64,000 nucleotides of DNA from Lutibacter sp. (GCF_013041805.1 NZ_JABDRI010000076.1:23964-87963); one strand, 5' to 3'. Counted from the first letter of the stretch, positions 1-9,336 are shown. Notes: generated by a model not told the origin, from the sequence alone. A program made the numbers and translations.

Positions 1-1538
1 TTTCTGGCTATAACAGCTTTCAAATACATTTTTAAATTTTCTCTTTCCTTTGGAAAAATTGGCGTTGTTAGATCTAGCTGATCTATATATAGGTTATATA
101 TTTTAGCGTCTTTATCAAAATTATTTACAAAATTTTCCAATTCCCATGTATTCATTTCTTCTCTATGATTATCAATGTATTTAAATACAAAATCATTAAG
201 CCTTCTATACAATCTGTTGCTATAAGTACTTGCAGTATCAATAGCTACAAAAACATCAGGAACTATACCTCCACCGCCATAAACAACTTTTCCTTTTGGT
301 GTAGTATATTTTAAATCTTCATCAACTTTAATACTATCCTTATAAATTAATTCACCATTATGAATTCTTTCTACATAATCATTTTTATATTTTTTAGTAT
401 CTTTTTCACTGTAGGGTTTTTGAATTGACCTGCCTGTTGGGGTATAGTAACGAGATGTTGTTAGCCTTACCGCAGAACCATCGCCTAAATCCATTTCTTG
501 CTGCACCAATCCTTTTCCAAACGATCTACGACCTACTATAGTCCCTTTATCATTATCTTGAAGCGCGCCTGCAACAATTTCACTTGCTGATGCTGAGTTT
601 TGATCAATTAAAACATATACTTTTCCATCTTCAAAATCACCCTTACTGGTTGCAAATGAATTATCAACTTCTCCTGTTTTATTTTTAGTAAAAACAATTA
701 ATTTACCATCTTCTAAAAATTCATCAATAATTCTGTTGGCAATATCCATAAAACCTCCCGGATTGCCTCTTAAATCGAGCACCAGCGAATTCATTCCTTT
801 AGAAATTAATTCATCAAGACCAACTTTAAACTCTTTATAAGTGGTTCTTGCAAATCTATCAATATTGATATATCCTAAGGTTTTATTAATCATATAATAC
901 GCTGAAACACTTTTTATAGTCACTTCTCCTCTTTCGATAGGTATGTTTAAAATTTCGTCACTAGAACGTCTATAAATTGCCAAATTAACCGTTGTCTCTG
1001 GTTCTCCCTTTAGCGATTTCATAACGGCATCACTCACTTTTCTATTTCCAAAAGTTGTTCCAATCTCTTTTTCCTTTAGTTGAGCTTTATTTATAATGCT
1101 CTTGCCAAATAAGGTATCAGTATCAGCAACTAAAATTCTATCTCCATCTTGCAATCCTGCGCGTTCACTTGGACCTCCTTTAATTACACTTGATACTACT
1201 ACAGAATCTTCGTGCATTAAAAAAGTAACTCCAATACCAACAAATTTACCTTGCATACTTTCAGTAACTCGTTTCAATTCTTCTTTAGGTATATATACAG
1301 AATGTGGATCTAGTTTTACCAGCATATTTGTAATGGCATCATCTAATAAACTATCGGTATCTACTTTATCTACATAGTCATATTGTATGTAGTTGATTAA
1401 CTTTTTTATTTTAGCTTCATTTGTATTGGAACTAAATAAAACCGATTTATTTTTATAATTAAATGTACTTCCTATTAGAATACCTATAGCAATAGATAGT
1501 CCTATAAAAAATGGTATACTTGCTTTTCTTTTTGTCAT
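1..1538 (-). CDS. S41 family C-terminal processing peptidase, 3' end cut off by the window
   Basis: This is a periplasmic or membrane-anchored serine protease of the Tsp/CtpA type, which degrades or trims proteins near their C-terminus. The start is ATG at 1538 (MTKRKASIPFF), followed by one hydrophobic segment that is probably a membrane anchor. A PDZ-like region follows, then the S41 core: DLRGNPGG near 790 and NSASASEI near 590, which carries the catalytic Ser, then VGRRSFGKGLVQ. The catalytic Lys is in that last motif. The reading frame stays open to base 1, so about 512 residues are visible and perhaps 30 are missing, judging by the 545-residue paralogue at 54987-56624. The start lies only 2 bases after the dCMP deaminase stop, so the two are almost certainly cotranscribed. 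Family is certain; the substrate is unknown. Confidence 0.95.
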   Translation of the reverse strand, partial: MTKRKASIPFFIGLSIAIGILIGSTFNYKNKSVLFSSNTNEAKIKKLINYIQYDYVDKVDTDSLLDDAITNMLVKLDPHSVYIPKEELKRVTESMQGKFVGIGVTFLMHEDSVVVSSVIKGGPSERAGLQDGDRILVADTDTLFGKSIINKAQLKEKEIGTTFGNRKVSDAVMKSLKGEPETTVNLAIYRRSSDEILNIPIERGEVTIKSVSAYYMINKTLGYINIDRFARTTYKEFKVGLDELISKGMNSLVLDLRGNPGGFMDIANRIIDEFLEDGKLIVFTKNKTGEVDNSFATSKGDFEDGKVYVLIDQNSASASEIVAGALQDNDKGTIVGRRSFGKGLVQQEMDLGDGSAVRLTTSRYYTPTGRSIQKPYSEKDTKKYKNDYVERIHNGELIYKDSIKVDEDLKYTTPKGKVVYGGGGIVPDVFVAIDTASTYSNRLYRRLNDFVFKYIDNHREEMNTWELENFVNNFDKDAKIYNLYIDQLDLTTPIFPKERENLKMYLKAVIAR

Positions 1539-1540
1539 TC

Positions 1541-1957
1541 TTAATTCTTAAGGTGTGTAAGTTCTACTCCTGCTTTTTCTAAAAACTCCAGTCCTGAAGT
1601 ATCTTTATAAGCTTTTGCGTAAACTACTCTTTTAATTCCTGATTGATGTATTAATTTACTACATTCTTTACAAGGTGATAATGTGATATACAAGGTAGAA
1701 TTTTTACATGATTGCGTTGAACTTGCCACTTTTAAAATGGCATTTGCTTCAGCGTGTAAAACATACCATTTTGTAAGTTCATTCTCTTCACAGGGATTTT
1801 CAAACCCTGTTGGTGTACCGTTAAAACCATCAGAAATAATCATTCTATCTTTTACTATTAATGCACCAACCTTTTTTCTTTCACAATGCGATAATTTAGC
1901 CCATTCTAGTGCCATTCGCATATAAGCCTGATCGTATTTTAGTTGTTTTTTATTCAT
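1541..1957 (-). CDS. dCMP deaminase (ComEB-type, zinc-dependent)
   Basis: A cytosolic deaminase that converts dCMP to dUMP, feeding thymidylate synthesis. The 138-residue length is normal for the family. The zinc site is visible: HAEANAI supplies the His ligand and the catalytic Glu, and SPCKEC supplies the two Cys ligands. The N-terminal part has the typical VGALIVKD and ISDGFNGTPTGF segments, the latter forming part of the substrate pocket. It lies between a HupE-like gene (57-base gap) and the S41 protease (2-base gap) on the same strand. Other deoxycytidylate-deaminase-fold enzymes such as ComEB share these motifs, so the fold is surer than exact specificity. Confidence 0.93.
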   Translation of the reverse strand: MNKKQLKYDQAYMRMALEWAKLSHCERKKVGALIVKDRMIISDGFNGTPTGFENPCEENELTKWYVLHAEANAILKVASSTQSCKNSTLYITLSPCKECSKLIHQSGIKRVVYAKAYKDTSGLEFLEKAGVELTHLKN

Positions 1958-2014
1958 AAATTATAATGATACGCACGAATGTAAAAATATTCTTTTTAAA
2001 TCCACGTTAAATGT

Positions 2015-2599
2015 TTACCAAAATATAGCTGCTTTTAATATTGGCAATACTATCCCAATTACAATTGAGGATATTATAAGTATCCAATCTCTCCTTGAAA
2101 AACGAAAAATAGTTTGGAAAATAAAACCAAGTAGCAAAACAATAAATACAATAACTATTTGAGCTATTTCTATACCTAGTGCAAACTCTAATAAGGGAAT
2201 AAACTTATTGTTAGAACTACCTATAAGCATTTTAAAATACCCTGAAAATCCTAACCCATGAATTAAACCGAAAAATAGCGCAAAAAATAAATTTATATTG
2301 GTTTTTGCGTTTTTAGTAGTTCCTTTTGCGTACAGAATATTTACCAATGCAGTAATAATAATTGTAACAGGAATTAAAAACTCTATCAAGTTTGAATTTA
2401 TTTGAACAATTTTATAGGCGGCTAAAATCAAGGTTAGTGTATGACCAACGGTAAACAAAGAAATTAACCATAATACTTTTTTCCAATTTTTAAAATCATA
2501 AATAACTGCCAACGCAATTAAAAATAAAATATGATCATAAGCATTCCAATCCAAAACATGAAAAAGACCTTGCTTCACAAAAAAAATAAAATTATCCAT
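2015..2599 (-). CDS. HupE/UreJ-like integral membrane protein
   Basis: A 194-residue hydrophobic protein with about six predicted membrane segments. Motifs typical of the HupE/UreJ_2 family are present: DHILFLIAL near residue 22, GHTLTL near residue 52 and GLIHGLGFSG near residue 113. The conserved histidines lie in or next to membrane helices and suggest metal (nickel or cobalt) handling. In other bacteria HupE and UreJ help supply nickel to hydrogenase or urease, but no hydrogenase or urease gene is visible here, so the metal role is inferred only. It starts at the ATG at 2599, 51 bases after the aminotransferase stop. Confidence 0.82.
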   Translation of the reverse strand: MDNFIFFVKQGLFHVLDWNAYDHILFLIALAVIYDFKNWKKVLWLISLFTVGHTLTLILAAYKIVQINSNLIEFLIPVTIIITALVNILYAKGTTKNAKTNINLFFALFFGLIHGLGFSGYFKMLIGSSNNKFIPLLEFALGIEIAQIVIVFIVLLLGFIFQTIFRFSRRDWILIISSIVIGIVLPILKAAIFW

Positions 2600-2650
2600 T
2601 CACTATTTTTTTAACATTTAAATATTGAAGAAACTTTTGCTGAAAAACCA

Positions 2651-4138
2651 TTACTTAAACCAATTGTTAACGATATCAATTTCAATAAGTTTAGCGGTTT
2701 TATGAATAAACTCATTTTTGCTGCTCTCATAACTATAATCTTCAGACCACTTTGAAATATTTTCTGCCACTTGTTTTATACTATCGCAAATATAAAGAAC
2801 TTCACTATTAGTTAATGTTGGATGAATAGACATTCGAATCCATCCTGGTCTATCAATCAAACAACCTTCAGTAATTTGTTCTTCAATAGTTTTTGATGTT
2901 TGTTGGTCTACATTTAATAAAAAGTGACCATAGGTTCCTGCACAAGAACAACCTCCTCTTGTTTGAATTCCAAATCGATCGTTTAATAATTTTACTACTA
3001 AATTAAAATGTGCATTTTCAATAAAAAATGAAAAAATCCCTAATCGATCTTTATGTTGCTCTGCTAATATTTTTAAATTAGGTATCTCAGAAAGTTTTTC
3101 AAAAATAAGCTCGTTAATTTCGTGCTCTCTATTTAAAATATTTTCAATACCCATTTGCTCTTTCAATTGAATAGAAAGGGCGATTTTTATAGCTTGTAAA
3201 AAACCAGGGGTTCCGCCATCTTCCCTAGTTTCAATATCATTAATATAATCATGATCTCCCCATGGATTTGTGTAATTCACAGTTCCTCCTCCTGGATTAT
3301 CAGGAACAACATTATGATAAAGTTTTTTATTAAAAATTAAAACACCTGAAGTTCCTGGTCCACCTAAAAACTTATGTGGTGAAAAGAAAATAGCATCTAA
3401 ATAAGCTTGTTCATTCTTTGGGTGCATATTCACTTCAACATAGGGTGCTGAACAAGCAAAATCAACAAAGCACAAGCCACCATGTTGGTGAATAATTTCT
3501 GCAATCTTATGATAATCGGTTCTAATACCTGTAACATTAGAACACGCAGTTACTGAGGCTATTTTTATAGGCCTGTCTTTATATATATCTAATAATTTTC
3601 TAAAACTTTGAAAACAAATTAAACCTGAGTCTTGACAAGGAATAATTTCAACATCTGCTATAGTTTCTAACCAAGATGTTTGATTAGAATGATGTTCCAT
3701 ATGAGTAATAAAAACGATTGGCTTTAATTCATCTGGAACCTTTGTATACTGTTTTAAATTCTCTGAGACTTTTAACCCAAGAATTCGTTGAAATTTATTA
3801 ATCATTCCTGTCATTCCAGTTCCAGAAGTAATTAAAATATCATCTTCATTTGCATTTACATGCCTCTTAATAATACCTCTAGCTTTATGGTAAGCCATTG
3901 TCATAGCAGACCCCGTAACAGAAGTTTCGGTATGTGTGTTTGCAACAAACGGCCCAAATTCGTTTATTAATTTTTCTTCAATTGGGCGGTACATTCTTCC
4001 ACTAGCAGTCCAGTCTGTATAAATAATTTCTTTCTCTCCATAAGGTGATTGAAATGTTTTATTGACACCGACAATATGTTTTCTGAATTGTTGAAAATAG
4101 GTTTCTAATTCAGTTGGAGTATTAGATTTAGCACTCAT
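2651..4138 (-). CDS. Class-V aminotransferase (cysteine desulfurase/selenocysteine lyase-like)
   Basis: A 495-residue pyridoxal-phosphate enzyme of aminotransferase class V. The PLP-binding lysine is in SPHKFLGGPG (about residue 256), preceded by HMEHHSNQ and FVDFACSAPYVE, which form the cofactor site. A C-terminal GGCSCAGTYG carries cysteines where cysteine desulfurases have their catalytic Cys. It is longer than SufS (about 400 residues), because of an N-terminal segment and a C-terminal extension. No SUF or ISC genes are adjacent, so it is probably not the main Fe-S cluster desulfurase. The substrate is unknown; a cysteine or kynurenine-type beta-lyase role is possible. Confidence 0.85.
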   Translation of the reverse strand: MSAKSNTPTELETYFQQFRKHIVGVNKTFQSPYGEKEIIYTDWTASGRMYRPIEEKLINEFGPFVANTHTETSVTGSAMTMAYHKARGIIKRHVNANEDDILITSGTGMTGMINKFQRILGLKVSENLKQYTKVPDELKPIVFITHMEHHSNQTSWLETIADVEIIPCQDSGLICFQSFRKLLDIYKDRPIKIASVTACSNVTGIRTDYHKIAEIIHQHGGLCFVDFACSAPYVEVNMHPKNEQAYLDAIFFSPHKFLGGPGTSGVLIFNKKLYHNVVPDNPGGGTVNYTNPWGDHDYINDIETREDGGTPGFLQAIKIALSIQLKEQMGIENILNREHEINELIFEKLSEIPNLKILAEQHKDRLGIFSFFIENAHFNLVVKLLNDRFGIQTRGGCSCAGTYGHFLLNVDQQTSKTIEEQITEGCLIDRPGWIRMSIHPTLTNSEVLYICDSIKQVAENISKWSEDYSYESSKNEFIHKTAKLIEIDIVNNWFK

Positions 4139-4199
4139 TATTCCTCATTTTTAAAAAAATTTCTTGCCATTTTAACTTATAAAATCGTGTGTAAATTAA

Positions 4200-6194
4200 T
4201 CAATTAAAATCAAATTTCTTAAAGTTACTTAAACCATTTTTTAACCAAGTATAATATTCATCAACATCAGGTGTATAAGCAGCTGGATCATTTAAATTTT
4301 CTTCGTTGTGATTCATTAAAACATAAAACGGTTGCGCATTTGCACCGTATTTTATTGTTTGAAATTCACTCCATTTTTGCCCAATATATTTTAATTTTTT
4401 TCCAGGTCGAAGTTTTGACTCTATAATTTCATTCTCTGAGAGTTTTCTTTTGTCATCAACATATAAAGATATTAAAACCACATCATTTTTTAATATCGGT
4501 AATATTTTATCTTTTGCCCAAACATTCTGTTCCATTTTTCTACAATTCACACAAGCAAAACCCGTAAAATCAAGCATTACTGGTTTATTTACTTTTTTAG
4601 CATATGCCAATCCTTTGTCATAGTCATTAAAAGCCAAAATATTATGAGGTGCCATCATATGAGCTCCATCAGGTATTTCACCATGGTTTGCACCTTCGGC
4701 TATGCCTCCTCCAGTTTTAGTGAATCCTACACCATAAGGAGATTCAGCATAATGTTGTGCTGGTGGAAATGCACTTATTAAATTTAAAGGAGCACCCCAT
4801 AAACCAGGAATCATATAAATAGTAAAAGCCATTGTAACTAATCCTAAACATAATCTTCCTACTGAAATATGTTCTAAAGGAGAATCATGGGGTAATTTAA
4901 TTTTACCAAATAAATAAAATGCCAAGGCTCCAAAAATTGTAATCCAAATTGCTAAGAAAACTTCACGTTCTAACCAATGTAATTGTAATACTAAATCGGC
5001 ATTTGATAAAAATTTAAATGCTAGTGCTAGCTCTAAAAATCCTAAAACAACCTTTACCGTATTTAACCAACCACCAGATTTTGGTAAAGAGTTCAACCAA
5101 CCTGGGAATGCAGCAAATAATGCAAAAGGAATTGCTAATGCTAAAGAAAATCCTAACATTCCAACTATTGGACCTATTTGGTTTCCTCCTGCTGCTGCTT
5201 CAACAAGCAAAGTTCCAACTATTGGACCTGTGCACGAAAAAGAAACAATAGCCAACGCTAACGCCATGAAAAATATACCAATTATTCCTCCTTTATCTGC
5301 TTGTGCATCTACTTTTGTTCCCCAAGAACTTGGTAAAACTATTTCAAAAGCGCCTAAAAATGAAATTGCAAAAATCACTAATAACAAAAAGAATATAATG
5401 TTAAACCACACATTTGTAGATAACGCATTTAAGGCGTCAGCACCAAAAACAGCACTTACTAGAGTTCCTAACAATACATAAATTATAACTATTGATAAGC
5501 CATAAATAATAGCATTTCTAATTCCAGATGCTTTACTTTTACTTTGCTTTGTAAAGAAGCTTACTGTCATTGGAATCATTGGAAAAACGCACGGAGTTAA
5601 CAATGCAGCGAAACCAGAAAAGAAGGCTATAATAAAAATGGTAAGTAAACTTTTATCTGGATTTTTTTTTGATTTTTCTTGTTTAATTTCTTTCACTACT
5701 TGCTTGGTAGCTGGCTCATTCAAATTAACCTTTTTAGAAGTGTCCCCATTAAAATTAAATTCTAAATCTACTAATGTTGGTGGTAAGCATCTTTCATCAT
5801 CACAAACCATAAACTCTAATTCACCAATAATCGCTGAGATTTCTTTAGATCCTATTTTAACGCGTTGCTTAAAAATTGCTTTCTCTTCAAAATATTTTAT
5901 TTCCATTTGAAAAACAGGATCAAAAACCGTTTTCCCATCCTCTTCTACTACACCTTCTACTAATTGAAAACTATCATTTTTTTCAAAATTAAACGAAGTT
6001 GCAATTGGACCATTTTCAGGGACATTTTGTGAATATAAATGCCAACTTTCCTCTATGGACGCAGTTATTATTAAATCATATTCTGACTCTGAAATTTTAT
6101 CGACAGATGTTTCCCATTTTACAGGATCGTAAATTTGTGAAAAACTTGAGAGACTAAAAACTAATAAGGATAGAAGTACAACTATTTTTTTCAT
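4200..6194 (-). CDS. dsbD: Thiol:disulfide interchange protein DsbD
   Basis: A 664-residue inner-membrane protein that carries electrons from cytoplasmic thioredoxin to periplasmic thiol proteins. Domains in order: a signal peptide ending near SFSQ; a periplasmic DsbD-alpha-like domain (about residues 25-150) with one Cys pair (CDDERC); a low-complexity linker; a CcdA-like membrane domain (about 180-470) with LTPCVFPMIPM and SFSCTGPIVG, holding its two redox cysteines; and a C-terminal thioredoxin-like domain with CVNC near residue 548. All three redox pairs are therefore present. A candidate promoter -7 box lies at 6315-6322, with a 15-bp dyad between it and the start. The next gene begins 61 bases downstream. 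Confidence 0.95.
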   Translation of the reverse strand: MKKIVVLLSLLVFSLSSFSQIYDPVKWETSVDKISESEYDLIITASIEESWHLYSQNVPENGPIATSFNFEKNDSFQLVEGVVEEDGKTVFDPVFQMEIKYFEEKAIFKQRVKIGSKEISAIIGELEFMVCDDERCLPPTLVDLEFNFNGDTSKKVNLNEPATKQVVKEIKQEKSKKNPDKSLLTIFIIAFFSGFAALLTPCVFPMIPMTVSFFTKQSKSKASGIRNAIIYGLSIVIIYVLLGTLVSAVFGADALNALSTNVWFNIIFFLLLVIFAISFLGAFEIVLPSSWGTKVDAQADKGGIIGIFFMALALAIVSFSCTGPIVGTLLVEAAAGGNQIGPIVGMLGFSLALAIPFALFAAFPGWLNSLPKSGGWLNTVKVVLGFLELALAFKFLSNADLVLQLHWLEREVFLAIWITIFGALAFYLFGKIKLPHDSPLEHISVGRLCLGLVTMAFTIYMIPGLWGAPLNLISAFPPAQHYAESPYGVGFTKTGGGIAEGANHGEIPDGAHMMAPHNILAFNDYDKGLAYAKKVNKPVMLDFTGFACVNCRKMEQNVWAKDKILPILKNDVVLISLYVDDKRKLSENEIIESKLRPGKKLKYIGQKWSEFQTIKYGANAQPFYVLMNHNEENLNDPAAYTPDVDEYYTWLKNGLSNFKKFDFN

Positions 6195-6255
6195 ATGTTT
6201 AAATTTTATTTTTTAGCGGTAACATATGCTGTTCGCTATTAATCATTCCGCAGTG

Positions 6256-6270
6256 TGTCAACATTTGACA
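6256..6270. promoter_or_regulatory. Perfect 15-bp dyad upstream of dsbD, possible operator
   Basis: TGTCAACATTTGACA has perfect 6-bp arms around a 3-bp centre and lies 62-76 bases before the dsbD start. It falls between the candidate -7 box and the ATG, where a dimeric repressor could act. This is inference from symmetry only; a 6-bp dyad can occur by chance in AT-rich DNA. Confidence 0.3.
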
Positions 6271-6314
6271 TGCTCGTTTCATATTAAAAGCTTGTTTCTT
6301 TTATTATAATTTGT

Positions 6315-6322
6315 CAAAAATA
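6315..6322 (-). promoter_or_regulatory. Candidate -7 promoter element of dsbD
   Basis: The minus strand reads TATTTTTG, a match to the Bacteroidota -7 consensus TAnnTTTG. It would give a leader of about 110 bases ahead of dsbD. No clear -33 element is seen. Confidence 0.35.
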
Positions 6323-6531
6323 AACAATATTACTTACTATGTTGTTTTGTTCGTCTTTTTACCTTACTGAAAGGTGTTAAACTTTTCTTAATGTATAACA
6401 ATTATAGCCTTTAATTTATAAATACTTCAAAAAAAAACGATTTTTCCATACCAAAAGAACGTTAAAACCATAAACATTGAGCAATTACTCTAAATAATTT
6501 GAAAATAATTTTTTGTAGTTAAATTTTAGTA

Positions 6532-6539
6532 TAAATTTG
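6532..6539 (+). promoter_or_regulatory. Plus-strand -7 element ahead of the candidate small RNA
   Basis: TAAATTTG matches TAnnTTTG, and a TTTG at 6512-6515 sits 16 bp upstream, close to the usual -33 spacing. Transcription would begin about 6546, at the foot of the hairpin described next. There is no plus-strand protein gene downstream for it to serve. Confidence 0.4.
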
Positions 6540-6544
6540 GTTTA

Positions 6545-6624
6545 GCTATAAGGATAAATAAATCATCCCCAAAGACATTTTTTATAGCAAAAAGGGTTTA
6601 TTTAATTAAATAAACCCTTTTTCT
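6545..6624 (+). ncRNA. Candidate small RNA of about 80 nt with its own promoter and terminator
   Basis: GCTATAA (6545-6551) pairs with TTATAGC (6582-6588), closing a first stem-loop that contains a smaller GGAT/ATCC stem. It is followed without a gap by a perfect terminator hairpin with a U tail (6589-6622). A TAAATTTG -7 box ends 5 bases upstream. Promoter, folded body and terminator are thus contiguous. The 3' end is antisense to the last codons of the response-regulator gene. I recognise no known RNA family. Confidence 0.4.
6589..6622. terminator. Bidirectional intrinsic terminator overlapping the response-regulator stop codon
   Basis: A perfect palindrome: AAAAAGGGTTTATTTAA is followed directly by its reverse complement, giving T tracts on both strands. 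On the minus strand the response-regulator stop codon (6606-6608) sits in the middle of it. On the plus strand it would end the candidate small RNA. Confidence 0.75.
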
Positions 6625-7298
6625 TTTGCTTTTAATACCAATGCTCTATCATCACCCTCATCAACATCGAAAATTATTTTTAGGTGTTTTTTTCTTTTTT
6701 CTAAACCAGTCATTGACATAGGTATAACATTTGGTAATTCTTTCATTTTTGTCCCTATTGACATTTCATATAATAACTGCCTATCTATTTTGTCTAACTG
6801 AAAATCAACTGAAGATTGCTTGCGGAATAATTCTAAAACAGATTTACTATAATAAGGCGAGTTATCTAGCACCGTTTTTATGGATGTTACTAGCTCATCT
6901 TTATTAATGTCGTTTTTAATCAAAAACCCATTTGGATTTACATTTTTTAGAATAACTTGTATTCTGTAATTATCGTTAAAAGTTGTTGCAACAATAATTT
7001 TACACTTAGGCAATAACTGCTTGATCTTAATTCCTATATCTTCTCCAGATAAAATTTTACCATCAGCTGACGGCGGTATTGAAATATCAAGAAATACAAA
7101 ATCAATTCTATTATTTTTAGAGGCTTTTGTTATTTTTTGAATAGCATCGTCTGAGTTGTGAACAATATCTATTTTAAACTTTACATTTTCATTTTCCGTT
7201 TCAATAAATTCAAAAGCACTCTTATAAGCGTCTGCTATAATAGGATGATCGTCAATTATTAGTACTTTATAAATTTTTTTCATAATCCTAATTTTCAA
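6606..7298 (-). CDS. NarL/LuxR-type response regulator with a divergent output domain
   Basis: A cytosolic two-component regulator, 230 residues. The receiver domain covers about residues 8-130: VLIIDDHP gives the acidic pair and DFVFLDISIP the phospho-acceptor Asp, with the conserved Thr in ATTFN and Lys in FLIKND. The C-terminal part (about 155-230) is where a LuxR-type helix-turn-helix normally sits, but its sequence is divergent (LPNVIPMSMTGLEKRKKHLK). The gene overlaps the kinase gene by 11 bases, which implies translational coupling and a cognate pair. A second in-frame ATG at 7283 (MKKIYKVL) is a possible start. Confidence 0.88.
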   Translation of the reverse strand: MKIRIMKKIYKVLIIDDHPIIADAYKSAFEFIETENENVKFKIDIVHNSDDAIQKITKASKNNRIDFVFLDISIPPSADGKILSGEDIGIKIKQLLPKCKIIVATTFNDNYRIQVILKNVNPNGFLIKNDINKDELVTSIKTVLDNSPYYSKSVLELFRKQSSVDFQLDKIDRQLLYEMSIGTKMKELPNVIPMSMTGLEKRKKHLKIIFDVDEGDDRALVLKAKEKGFI

Positions 7299-9336
7299 TT
7301 AAACATGATACAAAGATAGTTGTTCCTTCGTTAATTGTCGAATCTACATAAAATAACCCATTTAATTTCTGTGCTCTAGACTGCATGTTTTTTAGTCCTA
7401 TCCCTTTTCTTTTATCGTTAAATTTAAATCCAACACCATTGTCTTTTATGGTTAGTTTTAGTAGTTCATCATCTAAATCAAATTGAATAGCTACTTGAGT
7501 TGCTTTTGAATATTTAATACAGTTTTGTAATGCTTCTTGTATAATTCTATAAAAATTAATTTTTATATGATCACTTATTTTATCCCAAAAAATAGTATCA
7601 CGAGCGTCTAAATTACATTCAAAATTTCCTAATTTACTTTTTTCAGTAATCAAGCTTTCTACAATTTTTAAAAAATCTACTTTTGATGATAATACTTCAC
7701 TTTTTAATTCATGAGAAATTGCTCTTATTTCTTTTTCTATTGATTGAAGTTCATCTATATAAAATTGATGCTTTTTGGTGTCACTTTCATCTCCTTTAAC
7801 ACTTAAAAAACCTAACCCTATTCTTGTTCCAAAAATTTTACCAAGTACACCATCATGTAAATCTTCTGATATTCGATGCCTTTCTTTTAAGCGACCTTCC
7901 TCTAACTTTGATTGTTGCTTAAGCATTAAAGAAAAAATTTCTTCATTAGATTTTTGTTGCTCTCGCTCAAATAGTAATTCCTTATTTTTTGTTCTTTGAA
8001 CCATTAAAAAATACGAGAGTGAAATAAATAAAAGCGCTATAAAGGTTCCGATTAAAATTAATACTTTTTGTTGTGAAAGTTTTTCAGTTTCTTCAATATA
8101 TTCATCAGTTTCAAAACGAATTCTTGTAAACTTGTTTCGTGCTTTTCGCTCTTCTACTTGAAGGCTATCTTCTAGGTGAACATAATATTTTAAATATTTA
8201 CTAGAATTTAGCTTATCTATTTTTGAAAGTAATAATAACGACTCTAACTTATCTCTATTGTTTTCAACTTTATTAGCCAGGTTTAGCGCCTCTGTAGCTA
8301 AATTAATTGCTTGTAAGGTATCTGATTTTGAAGCAAAAAATTCCGATAAATGTCTTTTAACAATAACAATTCCTTGAGAGTTTTTTAAACTATCCCTTAT
8401 TTTTAGTGATTTTTCTAAATCTTTAAAAACATTTAATGTATCTCCATCTAAAAACTTAGTATATGCAATATTATCGATTAAGCGTGCATAAAAATTAATA
8501 TCACGTTCTTTTAAATTGCTATTATTTAAAGCCTCTTCAAAACTTTCTATTGCTTCATCGTACTTGCTAAGTTTTTGATAAACCAACCCCAAATTACTTA
8601 AGCTCCATTCTCTAAAGGTACTTTTATCGTTGATTTTTTTTAAGTATTCTAGGGCTTTTTTATTGTAATATATGGCTCTATCAAATTCTTCCAATTCCAT
8701 ATAAATCAATCCTAAATAATTATAACATTGATATAAGTCTTTATCTCTATTTAGTTTTTTATAAATTGTAAGCGCTTCAAACATGGAAATTTCGCTACCC
8801 GTATAATCTTTTAAACGTCCTTGCGCAAATGCCATATTATACAGCATTTTGGCAGTATAAAGCTCATGCTTTATTTTCTTAAAATTTTCATAGGCTTTGT
8901 GGTAATGGTAATATGCACTATCCACTACCTCGTTTTTAGAATAATAAAAAGCATAGTTCCAATGGGCTTCCCCAATTTTTAAGGTATCATGTAACTTATT
9001 TGATAAAGACAACGATTTAGCGTTAACTATTTTAAATAAGTTTACACTATTTAAATTTACAGCTTCAAATGAAATTTTAGAATAATAATTATTTTTAACT
9101 GAATCTGAATGAAGTATATTGGTATTTTCAAAAGCCTTCTCCAGAGCTTTTTGCCGATCACTTATTACAAGTTTTCTATTTTTAGATTGTTGTATCCAAC
9201 TATTAATGCTATCAGTAAGATCATTATTAAAAGAAACACTAAAATTCGATGTATCAGAGCAACTCACTATACAAGCAAATAATAAGCTTGCAAAAATAAA
9301 TTGAATGTATTTAAAACTGTACAATGAAGCTTTCAA
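7288..9336 (-). CDS. TPR-containing histidine kinase (HisKA_3 family)
   Basis: A sensor kinase of about 682 residues. The N-terminus is a signal sequence with a lipobox-like IVSC, followed by TPR repeats to about residue 390 (for example GLIYMELEEFDRAIYYNKKALEYL). One membrane helix near residue 430 (VLILIGTFIALLFISLSYF) is followed by a cytosolic coiled coil. The dimerisation/phospho-acceptor segment is HRISEDLHDGVLG (His near residue 493), and the ATPase domain ends with DNGVGF and KGIGLKNM. No ATG exists near the N-terminus. The frame opens at a TTG at 9357, but that codon lies inside a -7 box (9355-9362), so I chose the TTG at 9336, which gives MKASLYSFKYIQF. It pairs with the overlapping response regulator. 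Confidence 0.9.
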   Translation of the reverse strand: MKASLYSFKYIQFIFASLLFACIVSCSDTSNFSVSFNNDLTDSINSWIQQSKNRKLVISDRQKALEKAFENTNILHSDSVKNNYYSKISFEAVNLNSVNLFKIVNAKSLSLSNKLHDTLKIGEAHWNYAFYYSKNEVVDSAYYHYHKAYENFKKIKHELYTAKMLYNMAFAQGRLKDYTGSEISMFEALTIYKKLNRDKDLYQCYNYLGLIYMELEEFDRAIYYNKKALEYLKKINDKSTFREWSLSNLGLVYQKLSKYDEAIESFEEALNNSNLKERDINFYARLIDNIAYTKFLDGDTLNVFKDLEKSLKIRDSLKNSQGIVIVKRHLSEFFASKSDTLQAINLATEALNLANKVENNRDKLESLLLLSKIDKLNSSKYLKYYVHLEDSLQVEERKARNKFTRIRFETDEYIEETEKLSQQKVLILIGTFIALLFISLSYFLMVQRTKNKELLFEREQQKSNEEIFSLMLKQQSKLEEGRLKERHRISEDLHDGVLGKIFGTRIGLGFLSVKGDESDTKKHQFYIDELQSIEKEIRAISHELKSEVLSSKVDFLKIVESLITEKSKLGNFECNLDARDTIFWDKISDHIKINFYRIIQEALQNCIKYSKATQVAIQFDLDDELLKLTIKDNGVGFKFNDKRKGIGLKNMQSRAQKLNGLFYVDSTINEGTTIFVSCLIEN

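Larger units (their letters stand above)
6195..6605. other. Gene-free stretch between dsbD and the response regulator
   Basis: About 410 bases with no protein-coding gene. On the dsbD side it holds a candidate -7 box and a 15-bp dyad. On the other side it holds a plus-strand -7 box followed by two hairpins, annotated as a candidate small RNA. I see nothing in the central part (about 6330-6525) beyond AT-rich sequence. Confidence 0.7.

Noticed and set aside
1096..1377. Open frame opposite the partial S41 protease
   Set aside because: Shadow of the protease gene on the other strand; no family features and no promoter.
5230..5481. Open frame opposite dsbD
   Set aside because: Lies wholly antisense to the membrane domain of dsbD and reads as low-complexity sequence.
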